Assembly: GCA_963843385.1 (NCBI GenBank)
Contig: CAWJJY010000003.1
Span: 248,001-312,000 of the forward strand
Direction: 5' to 3'
From: CAVOHU01 sp963843385
Lineage (GTDB): Bacteria; Acidobacteriota; Vicinamibacteria; Vicinamibacterales; JAKQTR01
Length of the DNA: 64,000 nucleotides
How positions within the stretch are numbered: the first letter of the stretch is position 1; each line of letters begins with the position of its first letter. The notes under the pieces are model-generated. The model was not told the origin of the DNA. It did not search any database and saw nothing but the letters and a program-made list of their open reading frames with translations. Shown here piece by piece: positions 8,811 through 18,936 of the stretch. A program made the position numbers and the translations under genes.

Positions 8811-11000
8811 CTACGCCAGATCCTCGGCCCGTATCGGCAGCCGCCGCACCCGCTTCTTCGTGGCGGCGAAGATCGCGTTGGCGACTGCACCCGCAATAGG
8901 CGCGGTGGCCGGCTCGCCGGTTCCGGTCGGCGCGGCCTCGCTGGCGACGATGTGCGTCTCCATCATGGGAGCCTCGTCGATCCGCACGACCTCGAACGTG
9001 TCGAAGTTGGTCTGTTCGACCTGCCCGTTCTTGATCGTGATCTGGCCCTTCAGTGCGGCCGACATCCCGTAGATCGTCCCGCTCTCCATCTGCGCGACGA
9101 CGATGTCCGGGTTCACGACGCGACCGCAGTCGACCGCCGTCACGACGCGATGCACGCGGACCTTTCCGCCTTGCTCCACCGACACCTCGGCCACCTGCGC
9201 AACGTAGCTCTGAAACGCAAAGACTGCGGCGATCCCCAGGCCGTGTCCCGGGGGCAAGGGACTGCCCCACCCCGCCCGTTTCGCCGCCTCCTCGAGCACG
9301 CCCTTGAACCGGATCGTGTCGAGCGCGGTCGCGCTCCCGGGCGGAACGTGGCGCGGCTCGGCGAGCAACTGCAGCCTGAACGCCAGCGGGTCCGCGCCCG
9401 CCGCGTGGGCGAGCTCATCGATGAAGCTCTCGGTCGCGAAGCCGTTGATCGAGTGCTGCACCGAACGCCAGAACCACACCGGGACGGCATTCTCGGCCGC
9501 GCGATACTCCATCCTCAGAAAGGGAATCGCATACGGTACATCGTCTGCGCCCGCCACCTCGGTGCGAGCCGGGTTGGACTTGTCGAAGAACATGCCGGCG
9601 ATGGAAGTGGACGCCATCCGGTTCATCCACCCGACCGGCTTCCCGTCTGCATCGAGTGCGGCACGAAACCGGTGCATCGCGGCCTGCCGGTAGAAGTCGT
9701 GCTGGATGTCGTCGTCCCGGGTCCAGACGAGCTTGACCGGCGCCTTCATCGCTTTCGACACCTGCGCCGCTTCGGCCGCGAAATCCGACAGCGCGCGGCG
9801 CCCGAAGCCGCCCCCCATCAACGTGGTGTGCACCGTGACCTTCTCGATCGGAAGCCCGGTGATGCCGGCGATGGTCGACTGCGCGCCCTGCGGCGACTGG
9901 CTCGGCACCCACGCTTCGGCGGAGTCTGTCCGGACGTCCACCGTGCAGTTCATCGGCTCCATCGTCGCGTGCGCCTGGAACGGCACCTCGTAGACCGCCT
10001 CGATCGTGCGCGCGGCCGCTTTCTTCGCCACCTCCTCGTCGCCCTCGCTCCGAATCACCGTTCCAGTCCCGTCGAGGAGCTCGGTAAACTGCCGGCGCAG
10101 CGACTCCGTGCTGACCGCGGTGTTCGGTCCGTGGTCCCACTCGATCGTCAGGGCGTTGCGCCCGCTGATCGCCGCCCACGTGTTGTCGCCGACGACAGCC
10201 ACGCCGCCGGTGGTGTGCGCGTCGGCGACCGGGGCGATCTCGATCACGTCCCGCACCCCTCTGACGGAGCGAGCCTTCGACGCATCAAACCGGGCAGGCT
10301 TGCCGCCGATCGTGGGACAGCGGGCGACGACGGCATACAACATGTTCGGAAGGCGGGTGTCGATGCCGAACTTCGCCGAGCCGTTCACCTTCAACGGAAT
10401 ATCGGCGCGCGGCACGCTGGTGCCGACGATCGTGAATTTCGAGGGCTCCTTGAGTCTCACCGTGGCGAGGTTTGGAACCGGCAGCTTCGCGGCCGCCGCG
10501 GCCAGCTGGCCGTAGGTGGCGCGCCTCTTGGTTGTCGTGTGAATGACGACGCCCTTCGCGGTGGTGCAGCTCTCAGGCTCGGCCTCCCACCGGGTGGCGG
10601 CGGCCTGGATCAGCATCAGACGCGCCGCCGCGCCGGCCTGTCTGAGCGGCGTGAAGGAGGTGCGGATCGCGTTGCTGCCGCCCGTGCCGTGATTGTAGAC
10701 GGCGGCATTGGTCGGCGCCTGCTCGACGCGGACCTGCTTCCAGTCGACGTCCAACTCGTCGGCCAGGATCATCGGGAGCGAGGTCATCACCCCCTGCCCC
10801 ATCTCGGACTTGGCGAAGATGAGCGTGGTGGAGTTGTCGGGCGCAATCCGGATCCAGGCGTTGAAGGGGCTGGGCACCGGTTTCGCGGTCTGCCCGGGCT
10901 GGGCAAACGCGTCCCATTCCCCGACGTGGAAGCCGATGACGAGCGCGGCGCCGGCCGTCGAGCCGACGCGCATGAAGTCGCGCCGCGAGATGACGCTCAT
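8811..11000 (-). CDS. Molybdenum hydroxylase large subunit (isoquinoline 1-oxidoreductase beta-like), Tat-exported
   Basis: This 729-residue xanthine-dehydrogenase-family molybdopterin-cytosine-dinucleotide subunit starts at ATG 11000. It carries a twin-arginine signal (SRRDFMRVGSTAGAALVIGF). The cofactor-binding GGGFGRR and, near the C-terminus, the GTGEPATAP segment with the catalytic Glu identify the fold. It overlaps the 2Fe-2S subunit gene by 4 nt (ATGA). Members hydroxylate N-heteroaromatics or oxidise aldehydes; the substrate cannot be read from sequence. Only this subunit has an export signal, so the small subunit probably hitch-hikes through Tat. No FAD subunit is present, which fits the IorAB type that uses an external cytochrome. 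Confidence 0.9.
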   Translation of the reverse strand: MSVISRRDFMRVGSTAGAALVIGFHVGEWDAFAQPGQTAKPVPSPFNAWIRIAPDNSTTLIFAKSEMGQGVMTSLPMILADELDVDWKQVRVEQAPTNAAVYNHGTGGSNAIRTSFTPLRQAGAAARLMLIQAAATRWEAEPESCTTAKGVVIHTTTKRRATYGQLAAAAAKLPVPNLATVRLKEPSKFTIVGTSVPRADIPLKVNGSAKFGIDTRLPNMLYAVVARCPTIGGKPARFDASKARSVRGVRDVIEIAPVADAHTTGGVAVVGDNTWAAISGRNALTIEWDHGPNTAVSTESLRRQFTELLDGTGTVIRSEGDEEVAKKAAARTIEAVYEVPFQAHATMEPMNCTVDVRTDSAEAWVPSQSPQGAQSTIAGITGLPIEKVTVHTTLMGGGFGRRALSDFAAEAAQVSKAMKAPVKLVWTRDDDIQHDFYRQAAMHRFRAALDADGKPVGWMNRMASTSIAGMFFDKSNPARTEVAGADDVPYAIPFLRMEYRAAENAVPVWFWRSVQHSINGFATESFIDELAHAAGADPLAFRLQLLAEPRHVPPGSATALDTIRFKGVLEEAAKRAGWGSPLPPGHGLGIAAVFAFQSYVAQVAEVSVEQGGKVRVHRVVTAVDCGRVVNPDIVVAQMESGTIYGMSAALKGQITIKNGQVEQTNFDTFEVVRIDEAPMMETHIVASEAAPTGTGEPATAPIAGAVANAIFAATKKRVRRLPIRAEDLA

Positions 11001-11464
11001 CGCGCACCTCCGGCCGTGGAGGCGCGGTGGATGGCGCGCCGGATCCGCTGGTAGGTGCCGCAACGGCAGATGTGCCCGCCGAGCGCTTCATCGATATCCG
11101 CGTCGGTCGGCCGGGGCTTCCTCGAGAGCAGGTCCGCCGCCGTCATCAGCATGCCGGATTGACAGTAACCGCACTGCGGCACCTGCTCGGCAATCCACGC
11201 ACGCTGCAACGGGTGGCTCCGGTCCGCGGAGAGACCTTCGATGGTGGTCACGCGCCGGCCGGCCACGGCGCTGACCGGCGTCACGCAGGCGCGCGTCGCG
11301 CGCCCGTCGACGTGAACGGTGCACGCACCGCAGAGTGACATGCCGCATCCGAACTTGGTTCCGGTGAGGCCGAGCGTGTCGCGCAGCACCCAGAGCAGCG
11401 GCGTGTCCGGATCGACGTCCGCCGTAGCTGGCCGGCCGTTCACGATGAGCGAGACCGCAGGCAT
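10997..11464 (-). CDS. 2Fe-2S small subunit of the molybdenum hydroxylase (IorA/CoxS-like)
   Basis: The protein has 155 residues, the usual size. ATG 11464 is preceded by a GGAGGT site, and upstream in-frame starts lack one. The plant-type ferredoxin cluster motif is CGMSLCGACTVHVDG with a following Cys (TRAC). The C-terminal [2Fe-2S] helical domain has CGYCQSGM and GHICRCGTY. It passes electrons from the molybdenum site of the partner encoded immediately downstream, where the stop and start overlap as ATGA. Confidence 0.92.
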   Translation of the reverse strand: MPAVSLIVNGRPATADVDPDTPLLWVLRDTLGLTGTKFGCGMSLCGACTVHVDGRATRACVTPVSAVAGRRVTTIEGLSADRSHPLQRAWIAEQVPQCGYCQSGMLMTAADLLSRKPRPTDADIDEALGGHICRCGTYQRIRRAIHRASTAGGAR

Positions 11465-11863
11465 TGGGGGACCTCCCGCCGCGACCACGTCGCGGCTCGA
11501 AGTAGCGAAGCATCGCCCGGCCGGGAAGCTCGCGGCGTGCGTCCTTGGTGGCGCATGCCGAGGCCGCGCGCAACCCGCCGCCGGGCTCTCGAACATCGGC
11601 GGAGCTTCCGCGGCACGGCCGGGCGCTTCAGGCTGTCGGAATGTGTAGAATCCATCCCATTGTATACCTTGATCCTAGGAGTTTCTGAACCCTGCATTTT
11701 CGGGGGAGGTGTGCTGGCAACACGGCGTGAGGTTCGAGCCCCGGCGCGGCCGGGAGACTCCGATCACAGGCCCGATCTGCTAAGATCCGCGGCACGACCG
11801 GGGAACATCCTTCATGCGTCCGCCATCATGGTTCATCGTCTCGGCGATTGATGAGGTATGGTC
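11465..11863. other. Divergent intergenic region between the 2Fe-2S gene and the tricorn-like gene
   Basis: About 400 nt without a convincing gene. It must hold the two divergent promoters. AT-richer patches lie at about 11640-11700 (with TACAAT-like sequence on the minus strand) and at 11779-11790 (CTAAGAT on the plus strand). No -35 element matches well, so no promoter is called. Confidence 0.4.
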
Positions 11864-14800
11864 ATGATTAGAAGACTGGCATCCGTGGGAGTGGTGGTGT
11901 TCTTCCTGATCGGCGCGCTGGCTGAAGCCGCACCGGTCAGGCTGGCCCGCCATCCCGACTACCGGGCTGGAAAGATTGCCGTCAGCTATCTTGGCGACAT
12001 CTGGGTCGCCAACGAGGACGGATCGAACCCCGTGCGGCTGACCGACAACACCGGGCGGGACGTCTATCCGCGTTTTTCCCCGGACGGCAAGTGGGTGGCG
12101 TTCTCGTCGAACCGGTACGGCAACTACGACGTCTTCGTGGTACCGATGGGCGGGGGCGCGCCGCGCCGGCTGACCTACTACACCGGCAGCAACGAGGTTG
12201 TGGGCTGGTCGCGCGACTCGCAGCACATCGTGTTCCGCTCGGCAAGGGGCGACGGCGCATTCCCGAGCGTGGCCACGCTGTACGAGGTGCCGGTCGGCGG
12301 CGGTCCGGAGCGCGCCCTCCCGATGGACTGGGGCTACTGGGGTGCGTATTCGCCCGACGGGAAGCAGTTCGTCTTCAACCGACATCCGAGCGTCTGGTCG
12401 CGCAAGCACTATCGCGGCAGCTATGCCGCTGACGTGTGGGTCGGCGACCTGGCACAGAAGAGCTACCGGAAGCTGCTCGGAGACGAGCGGTACAACCGGT
12501 ACTGGCCGATGTGGGGCCCGAAGGACGAGATCTACTACGTCGCTGATCCCTTGCCCAACGACAGGTCAGTCAAGCCGGGCAGCCCCGAGGTCCGGCGAAG
12601 CGTGAACAACATCTACAAGGTCGGCGTGAACGGCGGGCAGCCCGTGCAGGTGACCAAACACACGAGCGGCAGCCTGTTCTGGCCTTCAATGTCGAGTGAC
12701 GGCAAGGTCATCGTGTACGAGGAGGACTTCGGGATCTGGAAGCTGGACGTCGCCTCCGGCAAGACGACCGAGATCAAGCTCGACATCAGCGCGGACGAGA
12801 AAGTGAACCAGTTCGACGTGGAGACGGTCGACAGCGAGCTCGACGCGTTCGACCTGTCGCCCTCCGGCCGCCGGGCCGTGGTGTCCACGCGGGGCCAGAT
12901 CATCACCATCGCCACCGATCGCGGCGACATCACGCGCGTGGCGCCCGACTCGATGGCCTCGCGCAGCCAGTCACCGAAGTGGTCGGCCGACGGCAAGTAC
13001 CTGGCGTTCGTGTCGGATCGGGCCGGCAGCGACGAGATCTGGATCGGCGAGCCGGACGGCAGGAACCTGAAGCAGATCACGTCCCTGAACAACGAAAAAG
13101 GCGCCCTGCTCTGGACGCCCGACTCGAAGCTGCTGCTCTACACCGCGGCCGACAAGAAGCTCTACGCCTACTCGGTGGCGGACGGAAAGACGGCCGTCGT
13201 CACCTCGAGCGATGTGGGCCGGATCGGATCGGTGGCCGTGTCTCCTGACAACAAGTGGGTGGCGTTTTCGAAGCAGGACCGCACCATGCGATCCCACGTC
13301 TACATCGCCCCCATCACCGGCGGCGAGGAGCGCCACGTCTCCGACGACAGCCTGCTCTACGCCGAGAACAATGCGGTATGGACGGCTGACGGGAAGTACC
13401 TCGTGTTCACGTCAACGGCCGGCGTGAGCGGCGGCGTCGCCTCGACTGGCAGCCGGTTCCCGAACACGATGCAGATGTGGGCGGTGTCACTGCGCGACCA
13501 GGACAAGGACCCGGTCAACAGGGACATCGACAACGAAGCGCAGGGACTCGCAGCGGAGGCGGCCTCGCGGCAGGGCGGCGGCAGGGGCGCCGGCGCTGGC
13601 GCGGCTCAGCCGCCGGTCGAGATCAAGATCGACTGGGACGGTTTCGCCCGGCGCGCGCGCCGGTTGAACGCCACGGGGGACACTTACGGGGGCCTGACGC
13701 CGACGCCGGACGGACATTCGGTGGCCTTCACCTCGTCCACGGCCTCCGCAGCTGGCGGGCCCTCCGCCTCCGGGATGTACATCATCAACGTGGAAACTGA
13801 CCAGTCCACCCGAGTCCCCCAGCCGCCACCCGAGGTCGCTGCCGGACGAGGCGGCGGGCGCGGCGCAGGCGGGGGCGGCTTTGGCGGCGGCGGCGGGATG
13901 GCCTTTACCCGCGACGGCCGGACGATCTACTTCCGGTCCGGGCGCGGGCTCTACGCCGCCCCGGTTGGCGGCGGCGGCGGAGCGCAGGCGGCGGCCGCGG
14001 CAGCGCCCACCGGCGGTGGCCGGGGCGGCCGCGGAGGTGCTGCGGCGACGACAGAGGCGGCACCGGCCGGAGGCGGCGCGACGGCGCGCCGCGTCAGCTT
14101 CAGCGTCAACATCGAGGTCGATCACAAGGCGCTTCGCAGCCAGGTCTTCAACGAGGGCTGGCGCATCATGAAGAACCGGTTCTACGACGCCAAGATGCAC
14201 GGCACGGACTGGACTCTCGAGAAGAAGACCTACGAGGGCCTGCTCGACTACCTGGTGGACGAGGAGGAACTGCACGCCGTCATGATGATGATGATCGGCG
14301 AGCTCAACGCCTCGCACACGGGCGTGAGCGGGGGCCCGGCCGGCGCCGAGCGGTCACCCGCGCAGACCCGGTTCCCGGGCTTCGACCTGGTCGCCGACCC
14401 GGCCGGCTACTACCGCGTGGGACACATCTACAAGACCGGCCCGGCCGACCATGACTACCTGAAGATCTCCAGGGGCGACTTCATCATCTCGATCGACGAT
14501 CACGAGTTGAAGACCTCCGAGAACTACTGGAAGTACCTCACGCTGGCGGCCGGACGCAAGTTCCACTTCGTGCTCAACAGCAAACCCTCGAAGGACGGGG
14601 CGTGGGACCTGACGGTCGATCCGATCAACAGCGGGGCGTTCGGGAACCTGAAGTACGCGAAGTGGGTCGAGGATCGTCGCGACATGGTCACGAAGCTGAG
14701 CAGCGGCGACATCGGCTACCTCCACATCAGGGCCATGGACGCGCCGTCGCTGCGGCAGTTCGAGCTCGACCTCGCCGCCAACCGCACGAAGAAAGCGCTC

Positions 14801-15271
14801 GTCATCGACCAGCGGTTCAACGGCGGCGGCGGCATCGACCAGGAACTGCTCGGCATCCTGGCGGGTCGCAAGTACCAGTTCGCGGTCGGGCGGGATTCGG
14901 ACATGCAGGTCTGGCGGCCGCAGAACTTCTACGGGCCGATGGTGGTGATGCAGAACGAACGGTCGGCGTCGGACGCCGAGATGTTCCCGCAGGGATTCAA
15001 GGACCTCGGGCTCGGCAAGACCCTTGGCGTGCCGACGATGGGCGCCGTCATCGGCACCGGGTCGTACTCGCTGCTCGACGGATCCACGATTCGCACGCCG
15101 GGAAGCGGCGTCTGGACGGCCAAGGGCGAGAACATGGAGAACTTCGGCGTACAGCCCGACGTCTACATCGACAACTCGCCGGCTGATTTCCTGCAGGGCC
15201 GCGACCTGCAGATCGAGAAGGCAGTCGAGGTTCTGAAGGCCGAGCTGGCCGCGAAGAAGCCTGCTAAGTAG
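11864..15271 (+). CDS. Exported tricorn-like protease (propellers, PDZ, S41 catalytic domain)
   Basis: The protein has 1135 residues from ATG 11864, which has GAGG 7 nt upstream; ATG 11858 is too close to that site. A signal peptide (MIRRLASVGVVVFFLIGALA) is followed by PD40/TolB-like blades (FSPDGKWVAFSSNRYGNYDV) and a second propeller. The C-terminal part has a core domain with Ser-His (ASHTGVSGG, His818), a PDZ-like segment near KISRGDFIISIDD, and the S41 domain with nucleophile Ser1036 in SASDAEMF and Glu1092 in ENFGVQPD. These match the Ser-His-Ser-Glu tetrad of tricorn proteases. Gly/Ala/Arg-rich inserts lie between about residues 565 and 745. It probably degrades peptides in the periplasm, alongside the neighbouring S9 and M14 enzymes. 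Confidence 0.9.
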   Translation: MIRRLASVGVVVFFLIGALAEAAPVRLARHPDYRAGKIAVSYLGDIWVANEDGSNPVRLTDNTGRDVYPRFSPDGKWVAFSSNRYGNYDVFVVPMGGGAPRRLTYYTGSNEVVGWSRDSQHIVFRSARGDGAFPSVATLYEVPVGGGPERALPMDWGYWGAYSPDGKQFVFNRHPSVWSRKHYRGSYAADVWVGDLAQKSYRKLLGDERYNRYWPMWGPKDEIYYVADPLPNDRSVKPGSPEVRRSVNNIYKVGVNGGQPVQVTKHTSGSLFWPSMSSDGKVIVYEEDFGIWKLDVASGKTTEIKLDISADEKVNQFDVETVDSELDAFDLSPSGRRAVVSTRGQIITIATDRGDITRVAPDSMASRSQSPKWSADGKYLAFVSDRAGSDEIWIGEPDGRNLKQITSLNNEKGALLWTPDSKLLLYTAADKKLYAYSVADGKTAVVTSSDVGRIGSVAVSPDNKWVAFSKQDRTMRSHVYIAPITGGEERHVSDDSLLYAENNAVWTADGKYLVFTSTAGVSGGVASTGSRFPNTMQMWAVSLRDQDKDPVNRDIDNEAQGLAAEAASRQGGGRGAGAGAAQPPVEIKIDWDGFARRARRLNATGDTYGGLTPTPDGHSVAFTSSTASAAGGPSASGMYIINVETDQSTRVPQPPPEVAAGRGGGRGAGGGGFGGGGGMAFTRDGRTIYFRSGRGLYAAPVGGGGGAQAAAAAAPTGGGRGGRGGAAATTEAAPAGGGATARRVSFSVNIEVDHKALRSQVFNEGWRIMKNRFYDAKMHGTDWTLEKKTYEGLLDYLVDEEELHAVMMMMIGELNASHTGVSGGPAGAERSPAQTRFPGFDLVADPAGYYRVGHIYKTGPADHDYLKISRGDFIISIDDHELKTSENYWKYLTLAAGRKFHFVLNSKPSKDGAWDLTVDPINSGAFGNLKYAKWVEDRRDMVTKLSSGDIGYLHIRAMDAPSLRQFELDLAANRTKKALVIDQRFNGGGGIDQELLGILAGRKYQFAVGRDSDMQVWRPQNFYGPMVVMQNERSASDAEMFPQGFKDLGLGKTLGVPTMGAVIGTGSYSLLDGSTIRTPGSGVWTAKGENMENFGVQPDVYIDNSPADFLQGRDLQIEKAVEVLKAELAAKKPAK

Positions 15272-15594
15272 GGGCGGGCGCTGACGATTGCGAGAGGCAC
15301 GATACGCAGTTGAAGACCTGGGACCCGGAGCCGTCCTCGCCTGTGTGAAGGTGAGGACAGCTCCCCGGTCGCCGGCGGCGCGCGTCGCCCGAGTGGAGCA
15401 AGTTGATCCCGGCGGCGCGTACCCGAGTTGATCACAAGACGGACCGTGGACCCGGCCGTTGATGGCCGGGCGGAAATCGATTCAAATACCTGGCATAAGA
15501 CCGCCCATGCCCCCAACCCCGCCAGAATCGTCCCAACGCGGCATTCCCTCGCCTGTCGCGAGATCGCCTCACGTCGCATGAAGGAGCCCGAGCC
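15272..15594. other. Intergenic region between the tricorn-like and M14 genes
   Basis: 323 nt without a supported gene. A plausible promoter, TTGATG (15459-15464), 17-nt spacer, TCAAAT (15482-15487), precedes the M14 gene. A short direct repeat (GAGTTGATCAC against AAGTTGATCCC) lies upstream at about 15399-15435. Nothing else was recognised. Confidence 0.4.
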
Positions 15595-18500
15595 ATGAAA
15601 GGTCGCAGTGTCGCCCGTCGTCACCTGGCAAAGATCCTGATCGCCCTATCGGTGGCCAGCGCCGCGATTGCCGCCATCGGTGCCCAGCAGATGGTCACCG
15701 AGACCCGCGATCCGAAGCAGCCGCAGGATGACGCCTTCGCTCGGGCGTACAAGGAGTGGACGGGCGACTCACATTACGGCAGTCCGCTGGTCGATCACCT
15801 GCCGGTCGTCAAGGGCATTCCGACTCCGAAGGACGTTCTGGGCTATCACATCGGCGCGCCGCAGAAGCTCACCTACTACGCAGACATCCTGAAGTACTAC
15901 CGGGCGCTCGCCGCCGCCACGCCCCGCGTCAGGGTCGAGGCGATTGGCAAGAGCGACGAGGGTCGCGACCTCGTCGTCGTCTGGGTCTCGTCGGAACAGA
16001 ACATGAAGGCCCTCAAACTGAATCGCGACAACCTCGCAAAGCTCGCCGATCCGCGCGGGTTGACCGACGCGCAGATCAAGAGCCTGATCGCGACGACGCG
16101 ACCGCACTACCACCTGATCGGCGGGCTGCACAGCACCGAGACCGGCTCGTCCGAGATGCTGATGGAGCTCGTCTACCGGATCGCGACTGAGACCTCGCCC
16201 CTGATTACGCAGATTCGCAGCAACGTCTACGTGTCGGTGACGCCGGCAGCCGACGCGGACGGACGCGATCGTGCCGTGGACTGGTTCTACCAGGGAATCG
16301 ATCTGGCGAAGGCGCAGCCGGCCGGGCGCGGCGCGGCGTCCGGCAGAAGCGGCGGGGCGGAAACCGCGACGGCGACCGGTGAAGCGCGCGCCGCCGGTCA
16401 GCGCGCGGCAGGCGCATCCGCCACGGCGACGGCCGGACAGGCCGGCGGTCAGGGTGCCGGGCGAGCCGGCGGCCAGGGCGGAGATCAACCTGCCGCAGAA
16501 GGCGGGTCGCCGGAGTCGGGCCGGGGCGGGGCGTCAGGCGGCGCCGTGCCGTATTGGGGCAAGTACGTCTACCACGACAACAATCGCGACATCAACGTCG
16601 CACTCGTGCAGATGCGCGCGCTCACCGACTGGTACTACACCGCCCATCCGCCCATCATGCACGACCTGCACGAATCGCTGTCGCTGATGTACACCTACAG
16701 CGGCGGCCCGCCTCAGAATCCCAACCTCGACCCGCTGCTCTTTGCCGAGCTGTCCTGGTTCTCGAACTGGGAGCTGGCGCAGATGACCAAGTGGGGGATG
16801 CCCGGCGTCTACACATTCGCATTCATGGATGGCTGGTCGCCGGGATATCTCGGCTCGGTCGCGTACAACCACAACGGGATCATGAAGATGTACGAGACCC
16901 AGTCGGGCCGCGATCCCGGCACGCCGGCTTCCGGACGCGGTGACGGGGCTGCGGAGGGAGAAGGCGCGGCCACGCCGGGCGCGCGCGGCGCAACGGGTCA
17001 AGGGCGCGCCGGCTCGGGCGGACAAGGCGAGGCCGGGCGGGGCGCGGCTCAGCAGGCAGCGGGTGGAACGCAGGCCGGGACCGGGCGAGGTGCGGCGGCG
17101 CAGGCCGGTAGCGGGAGGGGTGCCACGCCGCAGGCCGGACGCGGCGCACAGCCCGAATCCAGTCCTCAAGAGGGGCGAGGCGCGCCAGCGGACGCCGGCC
17201 GGGGAGCCCAGGCGGACGCCGGCCGAGGAGCGCAGGCGGAAGCCGGGCGCGGCGGCGGACGTGGTCCGGCGCTTCCAACCGGTCGCGGCGGCGGCCAGGA
17301 TCGCGAATGGTACCGCGGCTTCCCAGTGCCGCCCAATGCTGCGGCCTCGTTCACGCGGCGCGACAACACGAACTACATGGAGACCGGCGTCCTGTCCTCT
17401 CTGCAACTGACCTCGATGTTCCCCAACGTCGTCGTCGAGAACTTCTACGTCAAGTCGAGGAACTCGATCGAAGAGGGGAAGGCCAGGCCGCCGTACGGCT
17501 ACGTCATTCCGGTCCAGCGCGACATGACGAGGGTGGCCGAGCTCGTGAAGATCCTCCGGATCCAGGGCATCGAGGTCGGCCAGGCTGCGAGCGAGATCAA
17601 GCTCGGTGAGGCCACCTACCCCGCGGGCTCCTATGTCATCAAGCGCGACCAGCCCTATGGCCGGCTTGTGAAGAACCTGCTCGAGAAGCAGGTCTATCCG
17701 GACGCACGGCTCACGACCTACGACGACAGCGGCTGGACGATGGGCCTCGAGATGATGGTGGAGGTGAAGGACATTGCGGACCCGGCTGTCCTCAAGCTGG
17801 CGACGACCCTCGTCAAGGACGTCAACCTGAAGGGGAAGATCGTCGGGAGCGGCACCGCAGGGCTCGCCGTTGCGCACTTGGGCTCGAACAACATGATCGC
17901 GTTGCGGTACAAGCTCGGCAAGGTCCCGATGCGGATCGCCGAGAAGGCCTTCTCGGCCGAGGGCGTCGACTTCCCCGCCGGGTCGTTCATCATCGCCGGG
18001 CAGCCTGGCGCGGCGGTTCAATCGGCGATCGAAGAGCTCGGCCTGACGGCTGCCGCGATGTCGAAGGCGCCAGACGTGCCATCGCACGACGCCGTGGTGC
18101 CGCGCATTGCCATCTACTCCCAGTGGACGAGCACGCAGGACCTCGGGTGGTATCGCCTGACCTTCGACAGGTTCGGGATCCCGTACGACGTGATCTACAA
18201 GGAGCAGGTCAGGAAGGGCGGCCTGCGCGGCAAGTACGACGTCATCATCATGGCCGCGCAGAACATCAACCGGCAGACCGTGTTCCAGGTGCCTGCCTCG
18301 CGCCCGCAGCCGTACCAGAAGACCGAGAAGTACAAGTTCCTCGGCGCCTACGGCGAATCACCCGACATGTCGGGCGGGTTCGGTCAAGAGGGGGTGGACG
18401 GGTTCGCGAAGTTCCTCGAAGAAGGCGGCACCCTGATCGCGGCCGGCGCCGCCGCGAGGTTTCCGATCGAGTTTGGCTGGGCCCGGACCGTCGACGTCGA

Positions 18501-18936
18501 GCCGGTCACGGGCGTGACGGCGCAGCGTCCGATCGTCCAGGCCGACATCTCCAGGCCCGAGCATCCGATCTTCTACGGGTATGCCGCGAAGACACTGCCC
18601 ATCAAGTACGTCGGCGGCTTCACCTTCAGGGTGGGCGTGGCCGACCAGGGCAACATCCTCGGCCGCTATACGGGCGGCGACGCCTCGGTGCTGAGCGGGT
18701 TGATGGTCGGGGCCGACCTTCTGCGCCAGCGGCCGCTCGCGGTGGATCTGCCCATGGCCTACAACGGCAAGGGGCGCGTGATCCTGTTCGCCAACAACCC
18801 GGTGTATCGCTGGCAGAACCACGGCGAGTTCAACATGATGTTCAACGCCGTGATGAACTGGAACTACGTGCCTCCGCCGCCTCCGGCAGCGCCCGTACAG
18901 CCCGCGTCGGGGGGTGGACGCGGAGGGGGAAACTAG
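15595..18936 (+). CDS. Exported M14-family zinc carboxypeptidase with long Gly/Arg/Ala-rich inserts
   Basis: The protein has 1113 residues, with ATG 15595 behind AAGGAG. The signal peptide has several positive charges, then ILIALSVASAAIAAIGA. The zinc site of M14 is seen as His179-x-x-Glu182 in GGLHSTETGSSEM, with the third ligand in HDLHES (His356/359). Two large low-complexity inserts split the catalytic domain: about residues 238-315 (Gly/Arg/Ala/Gln) and about 440-565, the latter built of imperfect AGRGAQ-type repeats. The C-terminal half resembles the extension of Acidobacterial M14 proteins. Stop codons of this gene and the convergent SDR gene overlap in CTAG (18933-18936). Peptide processing outside the cytoplasm is likely. 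Confidence 0.88.
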   Translation: MKGRSVARRHLAKILIALSVASAAIAAIGAQQMVTETRDPKQPQDDAFARAYKEWTGDSHYGSPLVDHLPVVKGIPTPKDVLGYHIGAPQKLTYYADILKYYRALAAATPRVRVEAIGKSDEGRDLVVVWVSSEQNMKALKLNRDNLAKLADPRGLTDAQIKSLIATTRPHYHLIGGLHSTETGSSEMLMELVYRIATETSPLITQIRSNVYVSVTPAADADGRDRAVDWFYQGIDLAKAQPAGRGAASGRSGGAETATATGEARAAGQRAAGASATATAGQAGGQGAGRAGGQGGDQPAAEGGSPESGRGGASGGAVPYWGKYVYHDNNRDINVALVQMRALTDWYYTAHPPIMHDLHESLSLMYTYSGGPPQNPNLDPLLFAELSWFSNWELAQMTKWGMPGVYTFAFMDGWSPGYLGSVAYNHNGIMKMYETQSGRDPGTPASGRGDGAAEGEGAATPGARGATGQGRAGSGGQGEAGRGAAQQAAGGTQAGTGRGAAAQAGSGRGATPQAGRGAQPESSPQEGRGAPADAGRGAQADAGRGAQAEAGRGGGRGPALPTGRGGGQDREWYRGFPVPPNAAASFTRRDNTNYMETGVLSSLQLTSMFPNVVVENFYVKSRNSIEEGKARPPYGYVIPVQRDMTRVAELVKILRIQGIEVGQAASEIKLGEATYPAGSYVIKRDQPYGRLVKNLLEKQVYPDARLTTYDDSGWTMGLEMMVEVKDIADPAVLKLATTLVKDVNLKGKIVGSGTAGLAVAHLGSNNMIALRYKLGKVPMRIAEKAFSAEGVDFPAGSFIIAGQPGAAVQSAIEELGLTAAAMSKAPDVPSHDAVVPRIAIYSQWTSTQDLGWYRLTFDRFGIPYDVIYKEQVRKGGLRGKYDVIIMAAQNINRQTVFQVPASRPQPYQKTEKYKFLGAYGESPDMSGGFGQEGVDGFAKFLEEGGTLIAAGAAARFPIEFGWARTVDVEPVTGVTAQRPIVQADISRPEHPIFYGYAAKTLPIKYVGGFTFRVGVADQGNILGRYTGGDASVLSGLMVGADLLRQRPLAVDLPMAYNGKGRVILFANNPVYRWQNHGEFNMMFNAVMNWNYVPPPPPAAPVQPASGGGRGGGN

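Noticed and set aside
8952..11054. Antisense open frame (about 700 codons) opposite the molybdenum hydroxylase large subunit
   Set aside because: Covers a clear xanthine-dehydrogenase-family gene; no motifs of its own.
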